NCBI RefSeq assembly: GCF_004348985.1
Contig: NZ_SMKW01000093.1
Location: 1-34,475, forward strand
Source of the DNA: Saccharopolyspora elongata
GTDB lineage: Bacteria; Actinomycetota; Actinomycetes; Mycobacteriales; Pseudonocardiaceae
Direction of reading: 5' to 3'
DNA length: 34,475 nt
Position numbers and translations under genes: made by a program. How positions within the stretch are numbered: the first letter of the stretch is position 1; each line of letters opens with the position of its first letter. This document shows, one piece after another, positions 16,726 to 24,107 of the stretch. The notes under the pieces were generated by a model. It was not told the DNA's origin. It searched no databases and was given only the letters and a program-made list of their open reading frames with translations.

Positions 16726-17616
16726 GTCTCGGTAGCCGCGCGCCTTGGGCTGGCCGGCAACCGGCAGCCGACCGCTTGCTGCGGCTGCTGCGGCTACTGG
16801 TATCGCTTGATGTCTTCTCCGGAGACGAGGTAACGGGCTATCGCCTGACCGAGCGGGATTCTGTTGCGTGCCACGGTAAATGGCTCGATGCGCAACATGT
16901 GTGACATCTACGATCAGGAGTTCTACTCAGCGTGGGGTGCGCCGCGCTGCCCGCGATTGCTGAGGGGATCCATGCCTTCGAGCGTGCCCACGGCCAGTCG
17001 CTCGGCGAGTATCTGCGTACCTGCGAGGAGTTCCGCTCCCGCTTTCAGCACGTGATGAACGCAGGGAACGCCTTCCTGGACAAGGTACCGGTCCGGTTCG
17101 ACTTCTCCTCAGCGCGCACGGTCGTCGACGTTGCCGGGGGAGCGGGTGACCTGCTGGCGAGTGTCCTGCGGCGATATCCGGGTATTCGCGGTGTGCTGTT
17201 CGATCTACCGCACGTCCTCCCTAACCGAGAAGAACATTGCCGAGCGCTGTGGAGCGCGGGCGTGCGAATTCGTCGCGGGAGACATGTCCGAGTCCATTCC
17301 GGACCACGCGACGTCTACCTGCTGTCCCGGGTGTTGCAGGACCGGCCGGACGAGGCGTGCCTAGCCCTACTTGACAACTGCCGCAGGGCGATGCGGCCGG
17401 ACGCCCGGTTGCTCATAATCGATCGGATTCCTTCCGATGACGGAGCTTTCGATCTCGCACTGCTGTGGGATCTGCACTTGATGCTGATGGTGGGAGGCCG
17501 ACAGCGCACGGCGGCCGAGTACCGTCAGCTGCTCGACGCTGCGGTGCTGGTGTTGATCGATTCCTGTCCTCGCGTGCCCTTCTGAACCACACATCTTGCA
17601 TGTTCACCCCATTTGA
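16700..17616 (+). pseudogene. SAM-dependent O-methyltransferase pseudogene (several frameshifts)
   Basis: Pieces of one methyltransferase are scattered over three frames. VSVSVAARLGLAG (about 16718) is followed by LLRLLRLLVSLDVFSGDEVT and YRLTER, then SMRNMCDIYDQEFYSAWG, then EGIHAFERAHGQSLGEYL up to VVDVAGGAGDLLASVL (SAM-binding motif) and DLPHVL. At about 17216 the frame slips to give TEKNIAERCGARACEFVAGD, and near 17313 it slips back to DVYLLSRVLQDRPDE, ending RLLIIDRIPSDDG and LMLMVGGRQRTAAEYRQLLD. The true end, EPHILHVHPI plus TGA at 17614, is in yet another frame. This matches the DnrK/TcmO-type family. At least five indels exclude a working gene. Confidence 0.75.
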
Positions 17617-17801
17617 GTAGCGCTGCCGTTGCTGACTAAGCAAGACTGCGACTGCTGGCCAACGTGTTCATCCTCTCAATTCCCGAAGCCGCGTGATCCA
17701 GGACTGGCTCGACACGACCTTGTGAAGTCGTCTGGCCGCCACTACCTCGTTCGTCATACCGCAAAATTCGCGCCACGCAAAGGAAAAGAGGTCCTCGTAC
17801 A

Positions 17802-18404
17802 ATGCAGGACTACCTAACGGAGCAGATACGGACTCTTAGCACCTGGCTTCGTGATACGGACAGTTTCACCGAAACCGTTGCCCACTGGCTGAACAGCCGG
17901 GTTGACTACGTCTCGTTGTGCCACGAGTACTGCCTCGTCACGCCCGAACATGCTGCGGCATTGGATGTTCCGGAAGGCAGCAAGGTGTTACATCGACGCG
18001 GGTATCTCGAATCGGAATCGACCGGCTTTCGGCAGCGGGTGGCCGAGGTACGAGCCGTCGTGGTCGAGGACCGACTGCACCCGGATGCCCGACAATCGTT
18101 GGAGTCCAAGAAGGTCCCGCTCGGTAAGATCCTAAGCCGCCACGGGATGCGGCGGCACACCCATGACATCACCCGCGTCTCAACGGTCGATGCCAACGGC
18201 CGACAGGTATTGCGCGTGGCGGCGACTGTCACGATGGCCGGTGAGCTGGTCGCGGCCGTCGACGAGATCGTCTATCTCCAACTGTTCAAGCCCGCGCCGT
18301 CGCAATGCGACACCGCGGACGTTGCCCCGGTCGTCGACAGACTGCCGAACGCCCGAAGGTCACAGGAATCGGCTATATCCCGGAAGCCGGCACATCGCGC
18401 GTGA
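17802..18404 (+). CDS. Chorismate-lyase-like protein (DUF98/UbiC-UTRA fold)
   Basis: A 200-residue protein with the order of motifs of DUF98 chorismate lyases: an N-terminal helical stretch (LTEQIRTLSTWLRDTDSFTE), EYCLVTPEHAAALDVPEGSK, VLHRRGYLE, AEVRAVVVEDRLHP, PLGKILSRHGMRRHTHDITR, and a final strand with an acidic residue (AAVDEIVYLQLF). Chorismate lyases release pyruvate to give 4-hydroxybenzoate. The UTRA sensor domain has the same fold, but no DNA-binding domain is attached here. AAAGAGG lies upstream of ATG 17802. The last 35 residues run into a fragment of another gene and are probably not native. Its place before a hydroxybenzoate-type decarboxylase operon supports the lyase reading. 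Confidence 0.6.
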   Translation: MQDYLTEQIRTLSTWLRDTDSFTETVAHWLNSRVDYVSLCHEYCLVTPEHAAALDVPEGSKVLHRRGYLESESTGFRQRVAEVRAVVVEDRLHPDARQSLESKKVPLGKILSRHGMRRHTHDITRVSTVDANGRQVLRVAATVTMAGELVAAVDEIVYLQLFKPAPSQCDTADVAPVVDRLPNARRSQESAISRKPAHRA

Positions 18405-18490
18405 CCGAACTGGTCGCCGAGGGCAAGGCAGACCGCGCACTGCTGGTGTGCGGCACCGGGCTGGGCGTGGCGATCAGCGCGAACAAGGGT
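18356..18490 (+). pseudogene. RpiB/LacAB-family sugar-phosphate isomerase fragment
   Basis: In the frame offset from the upstream gene, KVTGIGYIPEAGTS is followed by VTELVAEGKADRALLVCGTG and LGVAISANKG. The core GTGLGVAISANK with a preceding Cys is the signature of ribose-5-phosphate isomerase B-type enzymes. Nothing before or after matches the family, so this is about 45 residues of a ~155-residue gene, left inside the lyase-ubiX gap. It overlaps the last codons of the lyase-like ORF. Confidence 0.6.
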
Positions 18491-18642
18491 CCACAGCATA
18501 TAGCCGGACGTGCCCGAGCCGCACCTACCGTGGAATGCGACGGGGCGGTAAGAACCCGGTCCGGAACCAAGCGGTGGCCTACCACGATGACCGAAACATT
18601 CCTTGCCTGACCGGCCGATGAGCAGCAGAGGAGCCGCACACT

Positions 18643-19290
18643 ATGCGACTGATTGTGGGCATGACAGGGGCAACGGGTGCGGTGTTCGGCGTCCGCCTGC
18701 TGGAGGCCCTGCGCGAGCTGCCCGAGGTGGAGACCCACTTGGTGCTCTCGAAGTGGGCGCGGCCCACTCTCGAGCTGGAGACTGGCCTGTCGGTGCGCGA
18801 AGTCACCGACCTCGCCGATGCCGCCCACAGCCCCGGAGACCAGGGGGCGTGCATTTCCTCCGGCTCCTTCCGCACCGACGGAATGATCATCGCGCCGTGC
18901 TCGATGAAGACCCTGGCCGGCATCCGGGCCGGCTACGCCGACGGGCTGATCGGCCGCGCCGCGGACGTGGTCCTCAAGGAACGCCGCAAGCTGGTGCTGG
19001 TCCCGCGTGAGACCCCGCTGAGCGAAATCCACCTGGAGAACATGCTGGCGCTGACGCGCCTTGGAGCGCAGATGGTGCCGCCCATGCCTGCCTTCTACAA
19101 CCACCCGGAATCCGTGGACGACATCGTCGACCACATCACCGCGCGGGTGCTGGATCAGTTCGACCTGCCGACGCCGAACGCCCGGCGGTGGGTCGGCATC
19201 CGTGCGGCACGCGAGCAGCGTTTCCCGCAGAAGCTGCCCGCGCCGCGGTCCCTCGCTTTGAACGAACAAGGAGAGTCCCATGCCGTATGA
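18643..19290 (+). CDS. vdcB: UbiX-family flavin prenyltransferase (hydroxyarylic acid decarboxylase subunit B)
   Basis: Makes the prenylated FMN cofactor used by the UbiD-type decarboxylase encoded next. The N-terminal MRLIVGMTGATGAVFG is the Rossmann-like FMN site; further family motifs are SGSFRTDGMIIAPCSMKTLA, LVLVPRETPLSEIHLENML and GAQMVPPMPAFYN. At 215 residues it matches UbiX/VdcB length, with a slightly longer tail. ATG 18643 follows GAGGAG. The stop overlaps the next start by 11 bases, so translation is coupled. Decarboxylase genes in the order B-C-D are known from the vanillate/4-hydroxybenzoate (Vdc, Bsd, Shd) systems. The symbol is by analogy; the substrate is not proven. Confidence 0.88.
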   Translation: MRLIVGMTGATGAVFGVRLLEALRELPEVETHLVLSKWARPTLELETGLSVREVTDLADAAHSPGDQGACISSGSFRTDGMIIAPCSMKTLAGIRAGYADGLIGRAADVVLKERRKLVLVPRETPLSEIHLENMLALTRLGAQMVPPMPAFYNHPESVDDIVDHITARVLDQFDLPTPNARRWVGIRAAREQRFPQKLPAPRSLALNEQGESHAV

Positions 19291-20701
19291 CGACCTGCGC
19301 AGCTTCCTGCAAACCCTCGAGAAAGAGGGCCAACTGCTGCGCATCGCCGACGAGGTGATGCCCGAACCCGACATCGCCGCGGCCGCCAACGCCGCCCCTC
19401 GCCTAGGCGCCGCCGCCCCGGCCCTGTACTTCGACAACGTCAAGGGCTTCACCAATGCCCGGATCGCGATGAACGTGCACGGCTCCTGGGCCAACCACGC
19501 CCTGGCGTTGGGCATGGATAAGAACAGCGGACCCAAGGACCAGGTGGACGAGTTCATCCGCCGCTGGGCGAACTTCCCGGTCAAGCCCGTGTACCGGGAC
19601 AATCCGCCGTGGGCGCAGAACACTGTGGAAGGCGATGAGATCAACATCTTCGACGTCCTGCCGCTGATCCGCCTCAACGACGGGGACGGCGGTTTCTACA
19701 TCGACAAAGCCGCGGTCGTCTCCAAGGACCCGGACGACCCGACCTCGACGGACAAGCAGAACGTCGGTATCTACCGGATCCAGGTCAAGGGCAGGCGCAA
19801 GCTCGCTCTCCAGCCCGTCCCCATGCACGACATCGCGCAGCACCTACGCAAGGCCGAGGAACGTGGCGAGGACCTGCCGATCGCGATCACCCTGGGCAAT
19901 GACCCGGTGATCTCCATCGTCGCCTCCACGCCGATGGAATACGACCAGAACGAGTACGAGCTGGCCGGCGCACTGCGCGGTGAACCCGCCCCGATCGCCC
20001 GCTCGCCGAAGAACAACCTGCCCGTGCCGTGGGGCAGCGAGATCGTCATCGAAGGCGTCATCGAGGGCCGCAAGCGTGAGATCGAGGGCCCGTTCGGCGA
20101 GTTCACCGGCCACTACTCCGGTGGGCGCAACATGACGGTGATCCGGATCGACAAGATCTCCTACCGCACCGACCAGGTCTTCGAGCATCTCTATCTCGGC
20201 ATGCCATGGACCGAGATCGACTACCTGATGGCCGCCAACACCTGCGTGCCGCTCTACACGCAGCTCAAGAAGGATTTCCCCGAGGTCCAGGCGGTCAACG
20301 CGACCTACACCCACGGCCTGGTTGTGATCGTGTCCACCAAGAAGCGCTATGGCGGATTCGCCAAGGCCGTCGGCATGCGCGTGCTGACCACCCCGCACGG
20401 ACTCGGCTACGCCGCCACCGTGATCGTGGTGGACGCGGAAGTGGACCCCTTCAACCTGCCGCAGGTGATGTGGGCGCTGTCGACCAAGATGAATCCGGCC
20501 GGTGACCTGGTCGTCGTCCCGAAACTGCCAGTACTCGGACTGGCCCCGCAAACCGACACACCGGGCATTGTAGACAAACTCATCATCGACGCCACCACCC
20601 CCGTCGCGCCCGACACGCGCGGCAACTACGGCAACCAAGTCCTGGACCTGCCCGAGATGGGGGAGTGGCTCACCAAACTCCAGTCGCTCGCCGCCCGCTG
20701 A
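19280..20701 (+). CDS. vdcC: UbiD-family non-oxidative hydroxyarylic acid decarboxylase, subunit C
   Basis: The catalytic subunit, which removes CO2 from a hydroxybenzoic acid (vanillate, 4-hydroxybenzoate or similar) using prenylated FMN. It has 473 residues, the normal length. Family hallmarks are MPYDDLRSFLQTLEKEGQLL at the start, NVGIYRIQVKGRRKLALQP, and GPFGEFTGHYSGG near the middle, where the first Glu of the E-x2-PFGEF segment and the later Glu form the catalytic network with an upstream Arg. AAGGAGAG precedes ATG 19280, which lies inside the ubiX end. Substrate cannot be told from sequence; the adjacent lyase-like gene makes 4-hydroxybenzoate a reasonable guess. Confidence 0.9.
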   Translation: MPYDDLRSFLQTLEKEGQLLRIADEVMPEPDIAAAANAAPRLGAAAPALYFDNVKGFTNARIAMNVHGSWANHALALGMDKNSGPKDQVDEFIRRWANFPVKPVYRDNPPWAQNTVEGDEINIFDVLPLIRLNDGDGGFYIDKAAVVSKDPDDPTSTDKQNVGIYRIQVKGRRKLALQPVPMHDIAQHLRKAEERGEDLPIAITLGNDPVISIVASTPMEYDQNEYELAGALRGEPAPIARSPKNNLPVPWGSEIVIEGVIEGRKREIEGPFGEFTGHYSGGRNMTVIRIDKISYRTDQVFEHLYLGMPWTEIDYLMAANTCVPLYTQLKKDFPEVQAVNATYTHGLVVIVSTKKRYGGFAKAVGMRVLTTPHGLGYAATVIVVDAEVDPFNLPQVMWALSTKMNPAGDLVVVPKLPVLGLAPQTDTPGIVDKLIIDATTPVAPDTRGNYGNQVLDLPEMGEWLTKLQSLAAR

Positions 20702-20727
20702 CCCACCAGTCGAAAGGACGACCTGCC

Positions 20728-20973
20728 ATGGCCCCACAAGAAACCGTCTGCCCGCGCTGCGCCCACGAGACCGTCGACAAGCTCTACAGCTCGCCGGTCC
20801 CCGGCGTCTGGGACGTGCTGCAATGCCAGCAGTGCCTCTACGCCTGGCGCACCAGCGAACCTGCCCGTCGCACCAGTCGCGACGCCTACCCCGACAGTTT
20901 CAAGATGACGCTCGAGGACATCAAGGCTGCCCGCGAGGTCCCCACCATTCCTCCGCTGCGCTCCGCGTCCTGA
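20728..20973 (+). CDS. vdcD: Non-oxidative hydroxyarylic acid decarboxylase, small subunit D
   Basis: An 81-residue protein with two Cys pairs, C8-P-R-C11 and C33-Q-Q-C36, forming a small zinc-ribbon. The text GVWDVLQCQQCLYAWRTSE and PDSFKMTLEDI matches the VdcD/BsdD subunit found only with VdcB and VdcC. ATG 20728 has AAAGGA about 10 bases upstream; the longer open frame from 20665 lies in the end of the ubiD gene and is not used. It starts 26 bases after the ubiD stop, so it belongs to the same operon, which a hairpin at 20992 may end or attenuate. Confidence 0.88.
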   Translation: MAPQETVCPRCAHETVDKLYSSPVPGVWDVLQCQQCLYAWRTSEPARRTSRDAYPDSFKMTLEDIKAAREVPTIPPLRSAS

Positions 20974-20991
20974 CGCCAGAGCCGTCACCAT

Positions 20992-21014
20992 CCGCGGGAA
21001 CCGGGTTCCCGCGG
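20992..21014 (+). terminator. Hairpin between vdcD and the small barrel protein
   Basis: CCGCGGGAAC and GTTCCCGCGG pair perfectly (10 bases) around a 3-base CGG loop. The hairpin starts 18 bases after the vdcD stop and ends 10 bases before the next AGGAGG. It may be an attenuating terminator or an mRNA-end stabiliser that sets the relative expression of the last gene. Confidence 0.6.
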
Positions 21015-21037
21015 GCCATTTCCTAGGAGGCTGCGAG

Positions 21038-21316
21038 ATGACACCCGAGCCACACGACACCCTGATGTGGGAGGCCCGAACTCAGCCCGGACGCCGGGAC
21101 GAACTGCTCGCCTGGGTGGAACAGACCGCGATGCTCGCTCTGCTCGCCGAACCCGGCTGCCTCGACGCCAGTACCTACCTGGGGGGCGAGGACCGGGTCG
21201 TGGTCATCGCTCACACCACCGGCACCGTGCCCCGCCTGCCGGACCCGCCCGACGAGCTGCTGCTACGCGCCGTACACCGATGGCCCTTCCGCAAACACGC
21301 CTTCTATCGCAAGTGA
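21038..21316 (+). CDS. Small dimeric alpha/beta-barrel (ABM-like) protein
   Basis: A 92-residue protein with the pattern of the antibiotic-biosynthesis-monooxygenase-like ferredoxin fold: a first strand (TLMWEARTQPGR), a helix (DELLAWVEQTAMLALLAEPG), then CLDASTYLGGEDRVVVIAHT, and a C-terminal part with HRWPFRKHAFYRK. Perfect AGGAGG lies seven bases before ATG 21038. Such proteins act as cofactor-free oxygenases, isomerases or binding proteins. As the last gene of the decarboxylase operon it may handle the phenolic product or substrate; this is inferred from position only. Confidence 0.55.
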   Translation: MTPEPHDTLMWEARTQPGRRDELLAWVEQTAMLALLAEPGCLDASTYLGGEDRVVVIAHTTGTVPRLPDPPDELLLRAVHRWPFRKHAFYRK

Positions 21317-21384
21317 CGACCCGGCAAAGTCGTTTGGCCCTGAGTAAAGGACGGGCACGGGCCTTGTTGATCAGGTGAGTGTAG

Positions 21385-21486
21385 AGCGATCCGCAGGCAC
21401 TCGCCGCCGCCATCGTGGCCGCCGCCCACGAAGACGCTGACGGCTACCGTGACGACGCGACGGCCATTGTGCTGATGCCTGCGTAA
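21385..21486 (+). pseudogene. SpoIIE/PP2C-type phosphatase C-terminal fragment
   Basis: Thirty-three codons read SDPQALAAAIVAAA, then HEDADGYRDDATAIVLMPA, and TAA. The end L-x4-V-x-A-A then R-DDAT-x-(I/V)-(V/L)-L is the last helix and strand of SpoIIE-type PP2C phosphatases, including the metal-binding DDA. A stop codon (TAG) lies directly before it, so only the tail remains. Confidence 0.45.
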
Positions 21487-21590
21487 ACGTCCTCACCACC
21501 AGCCTGAGCAGTACAAGGGGTTCCCGTAGTACGCGCGGGCGTGGACATTTGCGGTCAGCGAACTATGTGACGTCATTGACAAGGACTGCC

Positions 21591-23090
21591 ATGCACGTGG
21601 ATTCCTTATGTTCCCAGCCAGCCGGACCGATCTCACCGGATGTCATCAAGAAAGTTGGCGAGTGGACGCTCGAACGTCTACCAGAAGCCACGAAACGGGC
21701 GTTGGATGACGACTCCGTGCCCTCCGCGTTCCTCGCCGAGATCGATTCGGTAGTGCTCACCGACCTCCCGGACGTGGTGGACCTCACCCAGGTGGAGGCT
21801 CGACGCCTCCTGGTTGATCTGGGTTTCTGCGGTAGCGCTGTCGCCAGGGTCGCGACGGAAAGCGGTCACGACGTCGCCCACCTGCTCGGCACGCTTGGTG
21901 TAGGTGCGCACCGACGCACTTTTCGCGACTACTACGCGGATCTCGCGACGCGATCGGGCGTGGGTCACCCACCACGGCAGACGTTCGTGTCCACAATCAC
22001 CTGGAACGCACCAACGATCGAAGTCCGGGTGGACGATACCGTCGCCGCGACCTTGCCGAGCGTGTTCGACGACCAGCGGACAAGGACGTGGACCGGAACC
22101 TCTGATGAGGCAAGCCTGTGGCTCCTGTTCAAGAAGTGCGCCGGTCTCGGTGCGGTCGCCAACGTAGCACTCGCGCCCGTGGTCTTCGGCGACCTCCCGG
22201 TCGACTCCCCTGACGCGCCGGGCAGGCTCGCTGTGGCTACGGCGGCGATGGAGGAGATGCAGGATCAGATGCGGATCTTCAGCATGGCAGGCAACCGCGC
22301 CGGGGGTATGTCCGCGGACGTCTTCATATATGGAATCCGCCAGTTCGGTGTCCCCTGGGAGGACGGTGCAGAGGCGCCGAGCGGTCCCCACGAGGCCGAG
22401 TGGATCAAGCGGGACGTAATGCTCGGGCTCAGGAGCCCGAACTACCTCGCGGACGTTCGCCGCAGGTATCCGATGCTGCTGGAGCCGGACGTTCACGCCA
22501 TCGAGAAGGCGATCGGACAACCGTCGCTGGCGGAAAAGTTACGCGAGGCATGGCGATCTGACCTGCGCGACGAGGTTGACGCGGCAACCAAGGCGAGGCT
22601 GGCCGCCACCACCATGGCCGCCCGGTCGCTGTGGCGTGCGACCGGCCGGTGTTCGTCCGCACACCTCGGCTTGGCGCGGAAGTTCCTGTTCAGCCACCTC
22701 CGCAAGCAGGCACGCACGTCCACGCCCCCGACCGCGGTGTCCAACGATTCGGGCATCACCGGGATGACCGAGCAGGACGTCGTACGCCTGGCCGAGCAGC
22801 GTCTGCGCGGCGTGTTCGACGACATCCTCCGGCACGTCGACCCGAAAAGCTTGGTGGCGGCCGAAGCCGAACTCGGTCGGCGTCCGAGCCCCGCCTGTAC
22901 CCTGGTCGTTCCCGGGATCGATGCCGGCCGAGTCCGAGATCTCCCAAACCGTCGATGCGGCGATCGGACGTCCGAGTCCGGCCAGTTCGCCTTGGATCCT
23001 TCTGTGCCCCCACCGCGGGTACGCGGGCCAGGCGAGGATCGTTGCGGGTTGGATGGGGAAGATGTCGTGCCAGCGGCGGCGGGGGAGTAG
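21591..23090 (+). CDS. PrnB/DUF1864-like heme dioxygenase-superfamily protein, 3' end disrupted
   Basis: Resembles PrnB, the monodechloroaminopyrrolnitrin synthase that rearranges 7-chlorotryptophan and belongs to the tryptophan/indoleamine 2,3-dioxygenase superfamily. Similar segments in order: ARRLLVDLGFCGSAVARVAT, ESGHDVAHLLG, GHPPRQTFVSTITWNAP, RTWTGTSDEASLWLLFKKCA, MSADVFIYGIRQFG, then GRCSSAHLGLARKFL. H358 of the last one sits where PrnB has its heme-ligating His. ATG 21591 has AAGGA upstream. The family is about 360-380 residues; this frame runs to 499 because from about 22870 it reads through an antisense IS remnant. The last 70 or so residues are therefore foreign. Alignment was from memory, so the family call is tentative. 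Confidence 0.6.
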   Translation: MHVDSLCSQPAGPISPDVIKKVGEWTLERLPEATKRALDDDSVPSAFLAEIDSVVLTDLPDVVDLTQVEARRLLVDLGFCGSAVARVATESGHDVAHLLGTLGVGAHRRTFRDYYADLATRSGVGHPPRQTFVSTITWNAPTIEVRVDDTVAATLPSVFDDQRTRTWTGTSDEASLWLLFKKCAGLGAVANVALAPVVFGDLPVDSPDAPGRLAVATAAMEEMQDQMRIFSMAGNRAGGMSADVFIYGIRQFGVPWEDGAEAPSGPHEAEWIKRDVMLGLRSPNYLADVRRRYPMLLEPDVHAIEKAIGQPSLAEKLREAWRSDLRDEVDAATKARLAATTMAARSLWRATGRCSSAHLGLARKFLFSHLRKQARTSTPPTAVSNDSGITGMTEQDVVRLAEQRLRGVFDDILRHVDPKSLVAAEAELGRRPSPACTLVVPGIDAGRVRDLPNRRCGDRTSESGQFALDPSVPPPRVRGPGEDRCGLDGEDVVPAAAGE

Positions 23091-23252
23091 CGAGGACAGG
23101 GCGGCGAACCAGAAACGGTCCGTTAGCTTGTACCGACTTGACCGGGGATTTGGCGGCGGAGGGCGGTCGTTCTCATGCCGAAGCACGAGCTGTTCAGCGT
23201 CCTTGGGGCTGTCCTTGGCGAAGTAGCCCACCCGCTGGCCGCTGACCAACAA
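22880..23252 (-). mobile_element. Integrase-core (rve) IS transposase remnant, internally deleted
   Basis: On the minus strand, KDAEQLVLRHENDRPPPPNP, LTDRFWFAALSSLLPRRRW and PATILAW are followed directly by PRWGHRRIQGELAGLGRPIA and ASTVWEISDSAGIDPG. These are the N-terminal and HTH parts of IS3/IS481-superfamily transposases common in actinomycetes. About 35 residues that normally lie between ATLLAWHR and ENPRWGYRRIQGEL are missing, and the DDE catalytic core is absent. The remnant overlaps the 3' end of the PrnB-like ORF on the other strand. Confidence 0.65.
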
Positions 23253-23306
23253 CGGTATCCGCGCTGGTTAGAACCCAAAACGTTGCTTACACCGCCAGAT
23301 GTACGG

Positions 23307-23457
23307 CTACCCCTCGTAGTCGTCGTAGTCGTCGTAGTCGTCGTAGTCGTCGTTGTGAACCGCGTTGGCGGTGGACAGCGACCGCACCTCGGTCTGTTGA
23401 TGCGCTTCGAGCGGCCGGTTGATTACGAGGAACTCGTAGTGCTGGGTACTCGCTCAT
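23307..23457 (-). pseudogene. N-terminal fragment of a conserved small protein, frameshifted, with DDY tail
   Basis: On the minus strand ATG 23457 reads MSEY, then a one-base slip gives QHYEFLVINRPLEAHQQTEV and RSLSTANAV. This matches the start of a widespread actinobacterial protein of unknown role that begins MSEYQYYEFLAxDRPL and continues xxAELRAxST. After that, instead of the usual body, the frame enters four DDY repeats and stops at TAG 23307. It is a truncated, shifted copy. The family identification is from memory. Confidence 0.45.
23314..23349. repeat. Tandem 9-base repeat (TCGTAGTCG x4)
   Basis: Four perfect copies of TCGTAGTCG lie head to tail at 23314, 23323, 23332 and 23341. On the minus strand they encode (DDY)4 in the frame of the fragment above; in another frame on the plus strand they give poly-Val. 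Slippage is the likely origin. Confidence 0.9.
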
Positions 23458-23515
23458 CGCCCATCCCTTGAATCGGCCCTGGCGAATGGAGGGGCGGGGC
23501 TGCGGGAGCGAAGGC

Positions 23516-23701
23516 TCAGAGGCGTGTGGCTACGCGGACTAGATCGGCGAGTGCTCGGGAGCGGCTGTGTGGCGGCCAGGCGATGACTGTCGTCACGGTC
23601 GGCGCGTCTAGAACCGGCACGGCGGCCAGGCCTTCGAGCAGGTTGGCGCGGCAGGATTCGGGCATGACCACGGTGGTGCGGCCGAGCGCGATCAGCTGGA
23701 A
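23516..23701 (-). pseudogene. LysR-type regulator, C-terminal fragment
   Basis: The minus strand encodes FQLIALGRTTVVMPESCRAN, LLEGLAAVPVLDAPTVTTVI and AWPPHSRSRALADLVRVATR, then L and a stop at 23516. This is the end of the effector-binding domain of LysR regulators of the type found beside SDR genes. At 23702 it abuts an SDR fragment in the opposite direction; its DNA-binding half is gone. Confidence 0.6.
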
Positions 23702-23706
23702 GAGCC

Positions 23707-23895
23707 AAGGAGCTGAGCGGCACCAACATCAAAATCAACAACGCCTGCCCCGGCTACGTCGCGACCGATCTCAACGGCTTCCACGGAACCAGCACGCCCG
23801 CAGAAGGCGCCAAGATCGCCATTCGGCTCGCCACGCTGCCGGACGACGGCCCGACCGGAGGGCTGTTCGACGACACCGGGAATGTGCCCTGGTGA
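23707..23895 (+). pseudogene. Short-chain dehydrogenase/reductase, C-terminal fragment
   Basis: The plus strand reads KELSGTNIKINNACPGYVAT, DLNGFHGTSTPAEGAKIAIR and LATLPDDGPTGGLFDDTGNV, then PW and a stop at 23895. C-P-G-x-V-x-T-D and the PTGGLFDD(x)G ending are typical of classical SDRs. The nucleotide-binding and catalytic parts are missing. It starts 6 bases from the end of the LysR fragment. Confidence 0.65.
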
Positions 23896-24026
23896 GACGC
23901 CCCACGAAGTCTCTGGGCTGTCGAAGACCTCGTATGGGTGTCGCGCAGCGGGACGCGAACGAATGTGCGGCATCCCGTTGCGTTCCCCGCGGGATTCCTT
24001 CAGAACCCTGGAAACCGCAGCGAAAC

Positions 24027-24055
24027 GGGGGCGCGTCCACAACGGACGCGCCCCC
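24027..24055 (-). terminator. Terminator hairpin after the amine oxidase gene
   Basis: GGGGGCGCGTCC (24027-24038) and GGACGCGCCCCC (24044-24055) form a perfect 12-base GC-rich stem with a 5-base ACAAC loop. It lies about 50 bases beyond the stop of the minus-strand amine oxidase. Confidence 0.85.
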
Positions 24056-24107
24056 GCACCACGCACCGGATCAGTACTTCGGCGGCGAGGCGGTCGCCGG
24101 CGACATG

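Noticed and set aside
18373..19677. 434-codon minus-strand frame across ubiX and ubiD
   Set aside because: Antisense to two overlapping, recognisable genes.
23314..23349. CRISPR-like array
   Set aside because: The four repeats are contiguous 9-mers without spacers; this is a simple tandem repeat.
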